DNA of 64,000 bases from Quadrisphaera setariae (GCF_008041935.1 NZ_VKAC01000003.1:310001-374000); one strand, 5' to 3'; positions 45,309-59,062 are shown, numbered from the stretch's first letter. A program made the numbers and translations. Notes: a model not told the origin generated them from the sequence alone.

Positions 45309-48244
45309 GCGAGACGACCTCCACCACCGCGGCCGCCGCGCAGGCGCGCGGGTCCTTCCGCACCCCGACCGGGGGCCGCGTGGACCGCACCAGCCCGGTC
45401 GCGTTCACCTTCGCCGGCGTGGAGCACACCGGCTACCGCGGCGACACCCTCGCCTCGGCCCTGCTCGCCGACGGCGTGCACCAGATCGGCACCAGCATCA
45501 AGCTCGGCCGCCCCCGCGGCGTGGGCGCGGCCTGGGCCGAGGACCCGAGCAGCCTGGTCCAGGTGGAGGAGCCCTTCCCGGACCCGATGCTGCTGGCCAG
45601 CACCGTCGAGGTCTTCGACGGCCTCGTGGCCGACGGCGTCCCCGGCCAGGGCCGGCTCGCCGACATCGCCGACTCCGCCCGCTACGACTCCCGCCACCTC
45701 CACGTCGACCTGCTCGTCGTCGGCGCCGGCCCCGCGGGCCTGCAGGCGGCGCTGACCGCTGCCCGCTCCGGCGCCCGCGTGGCGCTGCTCGACGAGCAGG
45801 CCGAGGCCGGCGGTTCGCTGCTCGGCTCCGACGACGTGCTCGACGGCCGTCCGGCCCTGGAGTGGGTGGCGGACGCCGTGGCCGAGCTCGCGGCCGCCCC
45901 CGAGGTCGTGCACCTGCAGCGCACCACGGTCTTCGGCGTCTACGACGACGGCTTCGCGCTCGCCGTCGAGCGCCGGACCGACCACCTCGGCGGCGCCGCT
46001 CCCGAGGGGACCTCGCGCCAGCGCGTGTGGCGCGTCCGCGCCCGCCGCACGGTGGTCGCAGCCGGCGCCCACGAGCGTCCCGTCGTCTTCACCGACAACG
46101 ACCGCCCCGGCACCATGCTCGCCGGCTCGGCGCGGACCTACCTGCACCGCTACGGCGTGCTCGCCGGCTCCCGCGCGGTGGTGTTCACCACCAACGACAG
46201 CGCCTACCGCAGCGCCGTCGACCTCGCCGACGCGGGCGTGACCGTGGCCGCCGTCGTCGACACCCGCGACGTCGCTCCCGCCCACTGGGCCGCGGAGCTG
46301 GAGCGCCGCGGCGTGCCGCTGCGCACCGGGAGCGCCGTCGTCGGCACCCGCGGTGTCGAGCGCGTCTCGGCCGCCCTGGTGGCCCCGTACGACCGCGCCG
46401 GCCTCGCCGCCGGCGCCCGCTCCGGCTCGGGCGTGGAGCCCGAGGCGCTCGAGTGCGACCTGCTGCTCGTCAGCGGCGGTTGGAACCCGGCGGTGCACCT
46501 GCACAGCCAGGCGCGCGGGAAGCTCGCCTTCGACGCCGGTCTGGGGGCCTTCCTGCCGGCCGAGCGCCTGGAGGACCTGCTGGTCGCGGGCTCGGCCGCC
46601 GGCACCTTCGACCTGCAGACCTGCCTGCGCCAGGGCGGCGCCTCCGCCGCGACGGCGCTGTCGGAGCTGGGCCTCGACGTCACCGCGGTCCCGGTGCCCT
46701 CGGCCGGTGAGCGGTCGGCGGTCGCCTCGTCGACCGCTCCCGACCTCGTCTGGGTGGTCCCGGACCCGTCCGGCGACAGCAGCCGGCAGTTCGTCGACGT
46801 GCAGCGCGACGCCACCGTGGCCGACGTCGAGCGGGCGCTCGGTGCTGGCCTGCGCTCCCCGGAGCACGTCAAGCGGTACACGACCATCGGCACCGCCCAC
46901 GACCAGGGCAAGACCTCCGGCGTCGTCACGTCGGGGATCATCGCCGAGCTGCTGGGCTCCGCCCCGGACGCCGTGGGCACCACGACGTTCCGGCCCCCGT
47001 ACACGCCGGTCGCCTTCGCGACGCTCGCCGGACGCGACCGCGGCCAGCTGTTCGACCCGGTCCGCACCACCTCCGTGCACGACTGGCACGTCCAGGCCGG
47101 AGCGGTGTGGGAGGACGTCGGCCAGTGGAAGCGCCCGCGCCACTACCCGCTCGCGGGTGAGGACATGGAGACCGCGGTGCTGCGCGAGTGCGCCGCCGCC
47201 CGCGCTGGCGTCGGCATCCTCGACGGCTCAACCCTCGGCAAGATCGACGTCCAGGGCCCTGACGCCGGTGAGCTGCTCGACAGGCTCTACACCAACCTCA
47301 TGAGCAGCCTCGCCGTCGGCAAGGTCCGCTACGGGGTCATGTGCGGCGCCGACGGCATGGTCATCGACGACGGCACCGTGCTCCGCGTCGCCGAGGACCG
47401 CTTCCTCGTCATGACGACGACGGGTGGTGCCGCCAAGGTCCTCGACTGGATGGAGGAGTGGCACCAGACCGAGTGGCCCGAGCTGCGGGTGCACCTCGCC
47501 TCGGTGACCGAGCAGTGGGCGGCCTTCCCGGTGGTCGGCCCCCGCTCGCGCGACGTCATCGGCGCTGTCTTCAGCGACGTCGATGCCAGCAACGACGCCT
47601 TCGGCTTCATGACCTGGCAGGACACCACCCTCGACGGCGTGCCGGTCCGCCTGGCGCGCATCAGCTTCTCCGGGGAGCTCGCCTGGGAGGTCCACGTCGA
47701 CTCCCGCTACGGCCTGGCGGTCTGGGAGCGGCTGGTGGAGGCCGGACGCCCCTACGGCATCACCCCCTACGGCACCGAGACCATGCACGTGCTGCGAGCT
47801 GAGAAGGGCTACCCGATCATCGGGCAGGACACCGACGGCACGGTCACCCCGCAGGACCTCGGCATGGCCTGGGTGGTGTCCAAGAAGAAGCCGGACTTCG
47901 TGGGCAAGCGCTCCTTCGCCCGCGCCGACAACCAGCGCGAGGACCGCAAGCAGCTCGTCGGGCTGCTGCCCGTCGACCGCACCACCGTGCTGCCGGAGGG
48001 CTCGCAGATCGTCGAGCACTCCGAGAGCGGTGAGCTGCCGCCCCCGCCCGTCCCGATGCTCGGGCACGTCACCTCCAGCTACCGCAGCGCGCACCTCGAG
48101 CGCCCGTTCGCCCTGGCTCTGCTCAAGGGCGGCCGCGCCCGCGAGGGCCAGCTGGTCCACGTGCCCGTCGGGGGCCGCCTCGTCGCCGCAGAGGTGACCG
48201 GTCCCGTCCTGGTCGACCCCGAAGGAGCCCGCCGCGATGGCTGA
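45305..48244 (+). CDS. soxA: Sarcosine oxidase, alpha subunit
   Basis: A 979-aa subunit with an N-terminal Fer2-like barrel (about 25-110), an NAD/FAD-binding Rossmann core starting at VVGAGPAGLQ (138-147) with AAGAHERP, and a C-terminal GcvT-like THF-binding domain (about 590-970; WMEEWHQTEWPELRV, FSGELAWEVHVDS, TPYGTETMHVLRAEKG). The GcvT part captures the one-carbon unit as methylene-THF. Full family length. It overlaps soxD by 4 nt and soxG by 8 nt. Confidence 0.96.
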   Translation: MSETTSTTAAAAQARGSFRTPTGGRVDRTSPVAFTFAGVEHTGYRGDTLASALLADGVHQIGTSIKLGRPRGVGAAWAEDPSSLVQVEEPFPDPMLLASTVEVFDGLVADGVPGQGRLADIADSARYDSRHLHVDLLVVGAGPAGLQAALTAARSGARVALLDEQAEAGGSLLGSDDVLDGRPALEWVADAVAELAAAPEVVHLQRTTVFGVYDDGFALAVERRTDHLGGAAPEGTSRQRVWRVRARRTVVAAGAHERPVVFTDNDRPGTMLAGSARTYLHRYGVLAGSRAVVFTTNDSAYRSAVDLADAGVTVAAVVDTRDVAPAHWAAELERRGVPLRTGSAVVGTRGVERVSAALVAPYDRAGLAAGARSGSGVEPEALECDLLLVSGGWNPAVHLHSQARGKLAFDAGLGAFLPAERLEDLLVAGSAAGTFDLQTCLRQGGASAATALSELGLDVTAVPVPSAGERSAVASSTAPDLVWVVPDPSGDSSRQFVDVQRDATVADVERALGAGLRSPEHVKRYTTIGTAHDQGKTSGVVTSGIIAELLGSAPDAVGTTTFRPPYTPVAFATLAGRDRGQLFDPVRTTSVHDWHVQAGAVWEDVGQWKRPRHYPLAGEDMETAVLRECAAARAGVGILDGSTLGKIDVQGPDAGELLDRLYTNLMSSLAVGKVRYGVMCGADGMVIDDGTVLRVAEDRFLVMTTTGGAAKVLDWMEEWHQTEWPELRVHLASVTEQWAAFPVVGPRSRDVIGAVFSDVDASNDAFGFMTWQDTTLDGVPVRLARISFSGELAWEVHVDSRYGLAVWERLVEAGRPYGITPYGTETMHVLRAEKGYPIIGQDTDGTVTPQDLGMAWVVSKKKPDFVGKRSFARADNQREDRKQLVGLLPVDRTTVLPEGSQIVEHSESGELPPPPVPMLGHVTSSYRSAHLERPFALALLKGGRAREGQLVHVPVGGRLVAAEVTGPVLVDPEGARRDG

Positions 48245-48836
48245 CACGCTGGTGCCCCTGCCCCGCACCCACCCGCTGGACGTCCGTCCGGACCTGACCG
48301 GGGCCACCGCCGGCGCGGTGCGCGTCGAGCAGGTCTCGGCCATGGTCCAGGTCCGGGCCGCGCTGCCCGGCCCGGCGGCCGACGCCGTCGCCCAGGTGCT
48401 CGGCGTGCCGCTGCCCGCCCGGCCGGGCACCTGGGTGCCCACGCCGGCCGGCGGCCGCGTCGTGTGGCTCGGTCCCGACGAGTGGCTGGTGACCGACCCG
48501 GCGGCTCCCTCGTGGGACCTGGAGTCGCGGCTGCGCTCCGCAGCCGCCCCGGCCGGCGGGGCCGCGGTGGACGTGTCGGCGCAGCGCGTGGTGCTCCGCC
48601 TGAGCGGTCCGCACGCCCGCGACCTGCTCGCCGCCGGCTGCGCCGTCGACACCCACCCCTCGGTGTTCACCAGCGGGTCGGCGGCGCAGACGCTGCTCGG
48701 CCAGGCCGGCGTCGTCCTGCTGGCCCTGTCCGACGACGGACGCGACTACGAGGTGCTGGTGCGGTCGTCCTTCGCGCGCTACCTCGCCGACTGGCTCGCC
48801 GACGCCGCCACCGAGCACCGCACCACCGGCGCCTGA
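48237..48836 (+). CDS. soxG: Sarcosine oxidase, gamma subunit
   Basis: A 199-aa subunit of the sarcosine oxidase. It has the SoxG pattern: HPL near the N-terminus, VWLGPDEWLVTDP in the centre, DVSAQRVVLRLSGPHARDLLAAGCAVD, and the late YEVLVRSSFARYLADWL. It belongs to the GcvT-related fold. ATG inside the last codons of soxA. Confidence 0.93.
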   Translation: MADTLVPLPRTHPLDVRPDLTGATAGAVRVEQVSAMVQVRAALPGPAADAVAQVLGVPLPARPGTWVPTPAGGRVVWLGPDEWLVTDPAAPSWDLESRLRSAAAPAGGAAVDVSAQRVVLRLSGPHARDLLAAGCAVDTHPSVFTSGSAAQTLLGQAGVVLLALSDDGRDYEVLVRSSFARYLADWLADAATEHRTTGA

Positions 48837-52741
<3,905 letters not shown>

Positions 52742-52753
52742 GGAGGCACCCCC

Positions 52754-53644
52754 GTGACCACCACCGACGCTGCGCCCACCGCGGCCCCCGCACGGACCAG
52801 CACCGCCGTCCTGTCGCTGGTCTGCCCCCAGCAGCCCGGCATCGTGAACGCGGTGACGTCCTTCCTGTACCAGCAGGGGCACGACATCGTGGAGCACCAG
52901 CAGTTCGACGACGCCCTGTCCGGCAGGCTCTACTCGCGCACGGCGTTCTCCAGCATCGACGGCGGCGTGGACGTCGCCCAGCTCCAGGCGGCGTTCGCCC
53001 CCATCGCGCAGAAGTACGGCATGGACGTGACGTTCAGCGGTGGCGAGCGCCAGCGGGTGCTCGTCATGGTCTCGAAGATGGGGCACTGCCTGAACGACCT
53101 CATCTTCCGGTGGCGCTCGGACACCCTCGCCGGCGACCTCGTCGCCGTGGTCTCCAACCACGAGGACCTGCGCCCGATGGCGGAGGCCGCCGGGCTGCCG
53201 TTCCACCACGTGCCGATCACCGCCGCCACCAAGCCGGAGGCCGAGGCGCGGCTGCTGGAGCTGGTGGACGAGCACGAGGCCGACCTCGTGGTGCTGGCCC
53301 GCTACATGCAGGTGCTCTCCGACGACGCCTGCCGCAAGCTCCGCGGGCGGGCCATCAACATCCACCACTCGTTCCTTCCGGGCTTCAAGGGCGCCAAGCC
53401 CTACCACCAGGCGTTCGACCGGGGGGTGAAGCTCGTGGGCGCCACGGCCCACTACGTGACCCCCGACCTCGACGAGGGCCCGATCATCGAGCAGGAGGTC
53501 ATCCGCATCGACCACACGCACGACCCGGCGGCGCTGGCCACCGTCGGCCGCGACGCCGAGGCCCTGGCGCTGTCGCGCGCGGTGAAGTGGCACTGCCAGC
53601 AGCGCGTGCTGCTCAACGGCCACCGCACCGTCGTCTTCCGCTGA
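52754..53644 (+). CDS. purU: Formyltetrahydrofolate deformylase
   Basis: Hydrolyses 10-formyl-THF to formate and THF. The 296-aa protein has an N-terminal ACT domain ([19 protein letters not shown]) and a formyl-transferase domain with the catalytic [20 protein letters not shown] (Asn/His) and [13 protein letters not shown] (Asp). GTG with GAGGAGG 7 nt upstream, 12 nt after sdaA. It regenerates free THF for further demethylation, explaining its place in this operon. Confidence 0.95.
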   Translation: MTTTDAAPTAAPARTSTAVLSLVCPQQPGIVNAVTSFLYQQGHDIVEHQQFDDALSGRLYSRTAFSSIDGGVDVAQLQAAFAPIAQKYGMDVTFSGGERQRVLVMVSKMGHCLNDLIFRWRSDTLAGDLVAVVSNHEDLRPMAEAAGLPFHHVPITAATKPEAEARLLELVDEHEADLVVLARYMQVLSDDACRKLRGRAINIHHSFLPGFKGAKPYHQAFDRGVKLVGATAHYVTPDLDEGPIIEQEVIRIDHTHDPAALATVGRDAEALALSRAVKWHCQQRVLLNGHRTVVFR

Positions 53645-53667
53645 GCCCGCGGCGCCCCTGAGCCCGT

Positions 53668-53707
53668 CCGACGAGCACCCGCCCCGCTGGGGGCGGGTGC
53701 TCGTCGG
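53668..53707 (+). terminator. Strong hairpin after purU
   Basis: A perfect 18-bp stem (53668-53685 with 53690-53707) with a GCTG loop, 23 nt after the purU stop. It closes the glyA-purU operon. Confidence 0.85.
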
Positions 53708-53763
53708 CGTCCCGGTCGTCGGGCTGACCAGGCCCGCAGCCACGACCAGTTGCCTCCAGACTC

Positions 53764-53793
53764 TTGACCTGGCACTGATGCATCAGACATCGT
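53764..53793 (+). promoter_or_regulatory. BCCT-transporter promoter with the shared palindrome
   Basis: TTGACC (53764-53769), 18-nt spacer and CATCGT (53788-53793) resemble a promoter. The spacer holds CTGATGCATCAG (53775-53786), a perfect palindrome matching the glyA site. The next 106 nt before the ATG show no other clear signal. Confidence 0.6.
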
Positions 53794-53899
53794 GTTACAT
53801 CTAGATCACGCGCGGCAGAGTTGCCCGCGTCCTGCCTAGGGTGCAAGTCCCCGTTCCACCCGGCCCAGGCCCACCCGCCTGTCGTGAGAGGACCAGCTC

Positions 53900-55513
53900 A
53901 TGTCGCTCGACAACGGAGCCCCCCCGGAACACCGCCACCGCAAGCAGCCCATCGACAAGCCCGTGCTGGCGGTCTCGGCCGTCGTCGTCGTGGCGCTGTG
54001 CGCCGTCGGCATCGTCGTCCCGGACCAGCTCGCGAAGGTCTCCGGAGCCTGGCTGGGCTGGATCACCGGCAACCTGGGCTGGGCCTTCGCCGTCAGCGCC
54101 AGCGGGTTCGTGGCCCTCGCCCTGGTGCTCGCCTTCAGCCGCGTCGGCCGGATCCGCCTCGGCGCCGACCACGAGCGCCCGCAGTTCAGCCGGGCCTCGT
54201 GGATCGCCATGATGTTCTCCGCCGGCATGGGCATCGGCCTGATGTTCTACGGCGTCACCGAGCCCGTCACCCACCTCATGACCCCGCCCGAGGGCGACGT
54301 GACGCCGGGCACGCCGGCCGCGGCCGACGAGGCGATGCAGTACACGCTGTTCCACTGGGGCCTGCACCCGTGGGCCATCTACGCGGTCGTCGGCCTCGCC
54401 CTGGCCTACTCCACCTACCGCAAGGGCCGCCCGGGCGGCTTCTCCGCCGCGTTCGCCCCGCTGCTGCGCGGGCCCCGCGGCCGCGGTGCGGCGAAGGCCA
54501 TCGACGTCCTCGCCATCTTCGCCACCGTCTTCGGCTCCGCGGTCAGCCTGGGCCTGGGCGCCGCGCAGATGAACGGCGGCCTCACCCACGTCTTCGGCAT
54601 CGCCAACGGCACGGGCGTGCAGGTCGCGATCATCGCGGTGCTCACCGCGTGCTTCGTCATCAGCGCCGTCAGCGGCATCGAGCGCGGCGTCAAGATCCTG
54701 TCGAACACCAACATGGTGCTGGCCGGGCTCCTGCTGCTCTTCCTCTTCGTCGTCGGCCCGACGGTCTTCATCCTCGACATGGCCCCCAACGCGGCCGGCA
54801 ACTACCTCGCCGCGCTCCCGCACATGTCGCTGCGGACGGGCGTGTTCGGCGGCCAGGAGTGGCTGTCCGGCTGGACGATCTTCTACTGGGCCTGGTGGAT
54901 GTCGTGGACGCCCTTCGTGGGCGCCTTCCTCGCCAAGATCTCGCGCGGCCGCACCATCCGCGAGTTCGTCATCGGCGTCATGCTCATCCCCACGCTGGTG
55001 AGCCTCATCTGGTTCTCCGTCTTCGGCGGCACCGCCATCAACGCCCAGCTGACCGGCGCCCTCGACGTGCTGGCCGACAGCGACCAGACCGCCCAGATGT
55101 TCAACCTGCTGGCGCTGTTCCCGTGGTCCGGGCTGACGTCGATCCTCGTCGTGCTCCTGGTGGCGATCTTCTTCGTCTCCGGTGCCGACGCCGCGAGCAT
55201 CGTCATGGCCTCGCTGTCGAGCAACGGTGACGACGAGCCCCGCCGCTGGCTCACCGCCGCCTGGGGAGGCATCACCGGCGTGGTGGCGATCGTGCTGCTC
55301 CAGGCCGGTGGCCTCCAGGCGCTGCAGAACCTCACGATCATCGCCGCCACGCCGTTCCTCGTGGTGATGGTCCTCATGTGCTGGGCGCTGCTCAAGGACC
55401 TGCGCGGCGACAAGGCGCCGATCACGGGGCAGTTCCCGGTGGTGCCACCCGCGGCCGGCGTCCCCACGGGCCGCTCGGCCCAGGAGCCCCGCAAGGTCAC
55501 GATCAGCGACTGA
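53900..55513 (+). CDS. BCCT-family betaine/choline transporter
   Basis: A 537-aa transporter with 12 TM helices. The BCCT signatures are FSAGMGIGLMFYGVTEPVTH (Gly-rich TM3) and IFYWAWWMSWTPFVGAFLAK (aromatic substrate box, TM8). Likely glycine betaine uptake with Na+ or H+. There is no long C-terminal regulatory tail as in choline BetT. Own promoter with the shared palindrome; ends in a bidirectional hairpin with iclR. Confidence 0.93.
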   Translation: MSLDNGAPPEHRHRKQPIDKPVLAVSAVVVVALCAVGIVVPDQLAKVSGAWLGWITGNLGWAFAVSASGFVALALVLAFSRVGRIRLGADHERPQFSRASWIAMMFSAGMGIGLMFYGVTEPVTHLMTPPEGDVTPGTPAAADEAMQYTLFHWGLHPWAIYAVVGLALAYSTYRKGRPGGFSAAFAPLLRGPRGRGAAKAIDVLAIFATVFGSAVSLGLGAAQMNGGLTHVFGIANGTGVQVAIIAVLTACFVISAVSGIERGVKILSNTNMVLAGLLLLFLFVVGPTVFILDMAPNAAGNYLAALPHMSLRTGVFGGQEWLSGWTIFYWAWWMSWTPFVGAFLAKISRGRTIREFVIGVMLIPTLVSLIWFSVFGGTAINAQLTGALDVLADSDQTAQMFNLLALFPWSGLTSILVVLLVAIFFVSGADAASIVMASLSSNGDDEPRRWLTAAWGGITGVVAIVLLQAGGLQALQNLTIIAATPFLVVMVLMCWALLKDLRGDKAPITGQFPVVPPAAGVPTGRSAQEPRKVTISD

Positions 55514-55543
55514 TCCCGGGGCCGGTCTCGGGAGACGTCCGCT

Positions 55544-55586
55544 GCCCGGCTGAGCCGGTGGCCCTGCGCCTCCGGCTCAGCCGGGC
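55544..55586. terminator. Bidirectional hairpin between BCCT gene and iclR
   Basis: A perfect 15-bp stem (55544-55558 with 55572-55586), loop 13 nt, overlapping the last codons of the minus-strand iclR gene. Confidence 0.8.
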
Positions 55587-56347
55587 TTGACCGCGCCCAG
55601 GCGCCAGGAGGCCCGCGCTGCGGCGGCCACCACGTGCGCGGCGATCGACGGGAGGGCCTCCGGGGTCATCCGGTAGGTGGGGCCCCCGACGGTCATCGCC
55701 GCGGCGACCGTGCCGTCGGCGGCCCGCACCGGTGCCCCGACCACCACCAGGCCCGTCTCGTGCTCCTCCTGTGCGGCGGCCCAGCCCCGCGTCCGGACGA
55801 GCCGCAGGTCCTCCTCCAGCCCCCGCTGGTCCACGAGGGTGCGGTCGGTGAACCTCTCCAGGCCGCCGCCGCACAGCTCGGCGAGGCGGGCCGCAGGCCA
55901 CTCCGCCAGGAACACCTTCCCCGCGGCCGTGGCGTGCAGCGGGCCGCGGCGCCCCACGTAGTCGGTGCTGGCCACGATGGAGCCGCCGGCGGCCTGGTCC
56001 ACGGTGGTGATCTGCACCCCGTCGCTCACCACGAGGTTGACCGTGTCGCCCACCTCCTCGGCGAGCTGGGCGCACAGCGGCCGGCACAGCGCGGTGACGT
56101 CCTTCGCCCCCGCGGCACCGGCCGCCAGCTGCGCCGCCGACGGGCCCAGGCGGTAGCGGCCGCGCTCCCCGTCCTGCTGGACCAGCCCCCGCGCCTCCAG
56201 CGTGGCCAGGAGGCGGAAGGCCGTGGCCTTGTGGATCCGCACGCCGGCGGAGAGCTCCGTCAACCCCGCGGGGCCGTGGGCGGCCAGTGCCTGGAGCAGG
56301 GAGACGGCCCTGTCGACGGACTGGACCGTGGACGCGTCGTTCCGCAT
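55577..56347 (-). CDS. IclR-family transcriptional regulator
   Basis: A 256-aa regulator. Winged HTH (LTELSAGVRIHKATAFRLLATLEARGLVQ shortened here to its core HKATAFRLLATLE) at residues 30-75, then a GAF-like effector domain with YVGRRGPLHATAAGKVFLA and the late GAPVRAADGTVAAAMTVGGP. Divergent from gbcAB, so probably controls betaine demethylation. ATG lies 6 nt after TAGTGT, leaderless, and a GTTCCG-N5-CGGAAC repeat overlaps its start codon. Confidence 0.9.
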   Translation of the reverse strand: MRNDASTVQSVDRAVSLLQALAAHGPAGLTELSAGVRIHKATAFRLLATLEARGLVQQDGERGRYRLGPSAAQLAAGAAGAKDVTALCRPLCAQLAEEVGDTVNLVVSDGVQITTVDQAAGGSIVASTDYVGRRGPLHATAAGKVFLAEWPAARLAELCGGGLERFTDRTLVDQRGLEEDLRLVRTRGWAAAQEEHETGLVVVGAPVRAADGTVAAAMTVGGPTYRMTPEALPSIAAHVVAAAARASWRLGAVKPG

Positions 56348-56355
56348 CCCGGAAC
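56339..56355. promoter_or_regulatory. GTTCCG-N5-CGGAAC inverted repeat over the iclR start
   Basis: A perfect 6-bp inverted repeat with 5-nt spacer covers the iclR ATG (56347-56345) and touches its -10 (TAGTGT on minus, 56359-56354). Its size and form fit an IclR-type operator, so autorepression is likely. Confidence 0.5.
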
Positions 56356-56424
56356 ACTACGGCCGCCGCCACGGCGAGCGGCCGGCGTCGCCGGAGGACT
56401 TCGCGCGGATCGCCGGTCACCCCC

Positions 56425-56493
56425 TTGACACGCACCGCGAGCGAGAGAACGATCTGCCGGACCACAGAGTGAAACCGTCTCGCAGAACGAAAC
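56425..56493 (+). promoter_or_regulatory. gbcA promoter region
   Basis: TTGACA (56425-56430), a 17-nt spacer and AACGAT (56448-56453) make the most canonical promoter in the window. Downstream, GAAAC occurs at 56471-56475 and 56489-56493, 18 nt apart in the same orientation. A leader of about 125 nt is predicted before gbcA. Confidence 0.5.
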
Positions 56494-56587
56494 TCGCTGG
56501 CGATGGAGCTGGTGAGCCGAGCACCCCTGGCACCGCCGAGAGCCCCCCACCTCGACACCGCAGATGCCGGTCCCGAAGGGAAGTCCC

Positions 56588-57904
56588 ATGACCACGCAGC
56601 TCACGCCCCCCGCCAGCACGAGCGCACCGGCCTCTCCTGGCGTCGAGGCTCCGGCTCCCGGCGCCAGCGCCGCCGAGCTCGTGGCGCGCCGCCGCAAGGG
56701 CTACAGCCTCGAGGGTGATTTCTACACCAGCCAGGAGGTCTACGACCTCGACGTCGACGTGGTCTTCAGCAAGAACTGGATCTTCGTGGCGGCCGCTGCC
56801 GAGATCCCCGAGGCCGGTGACTTCGTGACCGTGGACGTCGGGAAGGCGTCGGTCATCGTGGTGCGCGACGACGACGACGAGATCGCCGCCTTCCACAACG
56901 TCTGCCGCCACCGGGGGTCGCGCCTGCTGGAGGACAAGGGCTTCGTGGGCAACATCGTGTGCCCCTACCACCGCTGGACCTACGCCCTGGACGGCTCGCT
57001 GCTGCACGCCGAGTCCCAGCCGCCGACCTTCGACAAGACCTGCTTCTCGCTGCGCAAGGTGCACGTGCGCAACCTCGCCGGGCTGGTCTTCATCTGCCTG
57101 GCCCCCGAGGCTCCTGCCGACTTCGACGAGGTCGCGAAGATCGTCGAGCCGCACCTGCTGCCCTACCAGCTCGACAAGGCCAAGGTGGCCCGCCAGGTGG
57201 ACCTGCCCGAGGCGGGCAACTGGAAGCTGGTCATGGAGAACAACCGCGAGTGCTACCACTGCGACGGCCACCCCGAGCTCATCAGCGCCTACTTCCCGAT
57301 CTTCGCCTACGACGAGGAGGACATCACCCCTCGTCTCAAGCCCCTGTACGACCGGTACACGAAGGCCGCGGACGCCCTCGCCGAGAAGCGCCGGGAGCAG
57401 GGCACGCCCCTGGCCGACCACATGCAGCTCGACACCCGCCAGGTGGGCTTCCAGCTGACCCACCTGCCCCTGGACGGCGAGGGCAAGTCGTTCGCCGCGA
57501 ACGGCGCCGCCGTCTGCTCCAAGCTCATCGGCGAGGTCAAGGACGCCGCCTTCGGAGACCTGTCGCTGCACATGCAGCCCAACAGCTGGTTCCACTTCCT
57601 CGGCGACCACGCCGTCGTCTTCTCGGTCATGCCGACCTCGCCCAGCACCAGCGTGCTGCGCACCACCTGGCTGGTGCACCCGGACGCGGAGGAGGGCGTC
57701 GACTACGACCTCGAGGCCCTGTGCACCGTGTGGAACGCCACCAACGACCAGGACCGCGTGCTGGTGACCAACACCCAGATCGGCTGCAGCGACCCGAGCT
57801 ACGTGCCCGGCCCCTACTCGATGGTCGAGGACCAGGTCGAGGGCTTCGTGAACTGGTACGTCACCCGCCTGCGCGAGCACCTGGGCGTCGAGGCCACGGC
57901 ATGA
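56588..57904 (+). CDS. gbcA: Glycine betaine monooxygenase, Rieske subunit
   Basis: Oxidises betaine to dimethylglycine plus formaldehyde with O2. The 438-aa protein has the Rieske ligands in CRHRGSRLL and CPYHRWTYALDG, and the mononuclear iron site in NNRECYHCDGHPEL. The N-terminal RRRKGYSLEGDFYTSQEVYDLD is typical of GbcA rather than aromatic dioxygenases. ATG 56588 has GAAGGGA upstream. Overlaps gbcB by ATGA. Stachydrine or carnitine demethylase is the nearest alternative. Confidence 0.92.
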   Translation: MTTQLTPPASTSAPASPGVEAPAPGASAAELVARRRKGYSLEGDFYTSQEVYDLDVDVVFSKNWIFVAAAAEIPEAGDFVTVDVGKASVIVVRDDDDEIAAFHNVCRHRGSRLLEDKGFVGNIVCPYHRWTYALDGSLLHAESQPPTFDKTCFSLRKVHVRNLAGLVFICLAPEAPADFDEVAKIVEPHLLPYQLDKAKVARQVDLPEAGNWKLVMENNRECYHCDGHPELISAYFPIFAYDEEDITPRLKPLYDRYTKAADALAEKRREQGTPLADHMQLDTRQVGFQLTHLPLDGEGKSFAANGAAVCSKLIGEVKDAAFGDLSLHMQPNSWFHFLGDHAVVFSVMPTSPSTSVLRTTWLVHPDAEEGVDYDLEALCTVWNATNDQDRVLVTNTQIGCSDPSYVPGPYSMVEDQVEGFVNWYVTRLREHLGVEATA

Positions 57905-59055
57905 CCGCGCACTGCCCCCCTCACCCCGCCGGCCTGGCCACCTGGGGCGACGACGAGGACGAGTCGCTGCTGGTGTGCCAGGCGGTGCTGGACGTCACCC
58001 ACGACGTCAAGACCTTCACCTTCGCCTCGCCGGACGCGCACCTGTTCCACTTCGAGCCGGGGCAGTTCATCACGCTGCGGCTCGAGGTCGACGGCACCGA
58101 GGTGCTGCGCTCGTACACCGTCTCCTCCCCGCCCACGCGTCCGCACGCGCTGTCCATCACGGTCAAGCGCAAGCCGGGCGGGGTCGTCTCGCCGTGGCTG
58201 CACGACACCGTGCGCCCCGGCACGATGCTGCGCGTCCAGCCGCCGCTGGGGGTCTTCAGCACCAGCCGCCACCCCGCGCAGAAGTACCTGTTCCTGTCGG
58301 CCGGCAGCGGCATCACCCCGCTGATGTCGATGACGCGCACCCTCGCCGACCTCGGCCGCGACGCCGACGTCGTCTTCGTCCACAGCGCCCGCACGCCGGC
58401 GGACATCATCTTCCGCAAGGAGCTGGAGGCCCTCGAGGCGCTGCACCCGTGGCTGCGGGTGGAGCACGTCGTCGCCGCCACCGGCGACGAGCCGGGCTGG
58501 GCCGGGCTCGTCGGCCAGCTCGACGGGCCGGTGCTCACCGCCGCGGTGCCCGACCACGCCGACCGCGAGGTCTTCGTCTGCGGGCCGCCGCCGTACATGG
58601 ACGCGGTGCGCACGGCTCTGCTCGACGCGGGCCTGCCGGCCGAGCAGTACCACCAGGAGACGTTCTCCTTCGAGCGGCTCGACCTCGGGGACGCCCCCGC
58701 GGACGCGTCGCTGGACTCCGAGGACGTCGAGCGGGTGGCAGACGCCGCCGCCGACTCCGGTGACGGCGCCGCGGCGGCCGCCAGCGCGGAGGAGGGCTTC
58801 GCGGTGCAGTTCACCCGCAGCGGCTGCTCGATCCGCTGCGGCCGCGACGAGACGATCCTGCAGGCGGCGTTCCGCGCCGGGCTGACCCCGCCGTCCTCGT
58901 GCAGCGAGGGCGTGTGCGGCACCTGCAAGACCACGCTCGTCGAGGGCGAGGTGGACATGCAGCACCAGGGCGGCATCCGGCCGCGCGAGGTCAAGATGGG
59001 CAAGGTGCTGCTGTGCTGCTCCAAGCCCCTCACCGACGTCTCGGTCGAGGCCTGA
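57901..59055 (+). CDS. gbcB: Glycine betaine monooxygenase, reductase subunit
   Basis: Passes electrons from NAD(P)H to GbcA. The 384-aa protein has the FAD-binding LRSYTVSSPPTRP, the NAD-binding YLFLSAGSGITPLMSM, VFVCGPPPYM, an acidic Ala-rich linker, and a C-terminal plant-type 2Fe-2S domain with CSEGVCGTCKTTL and CC near the end. Coupled to gbcA. Confidence 0.94.
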   Translation: MTAHCPPHPAGLATWGDDEDESLLVCQAVLDVTHDVKTFTFASPDAHLFHFEPGQFITLRLEVDGTEVLRSYTVSSPPTRPHALSITVKRKPGGVVSPWLHDTVRPGTMLRVQPPLGVFSTSRHPAQKYLFLSAGSGITPLMSMTRTLADLGRDADVVFVHSARTPADIIFRKELEALEALHPWLRVEHVVAATGDEPGWAGLVGQLDGPVLTAAVPDHADREVFVCGPPPYMDAVRTALLDAGLPAEQYHQETFSFERLDLGDAPADASLDSEDVERVADAAADSGDGAAAAASAEEGFAVQFTRSGCSIRCGRDETILQAAFRAGLTPPSSCSEGVCGTCKTTLVEGEVDMQHQGGIRPREVKMGKVLLCCSKPLTDVSVEA

Positions 59056-59062
59056 CCCCCGG

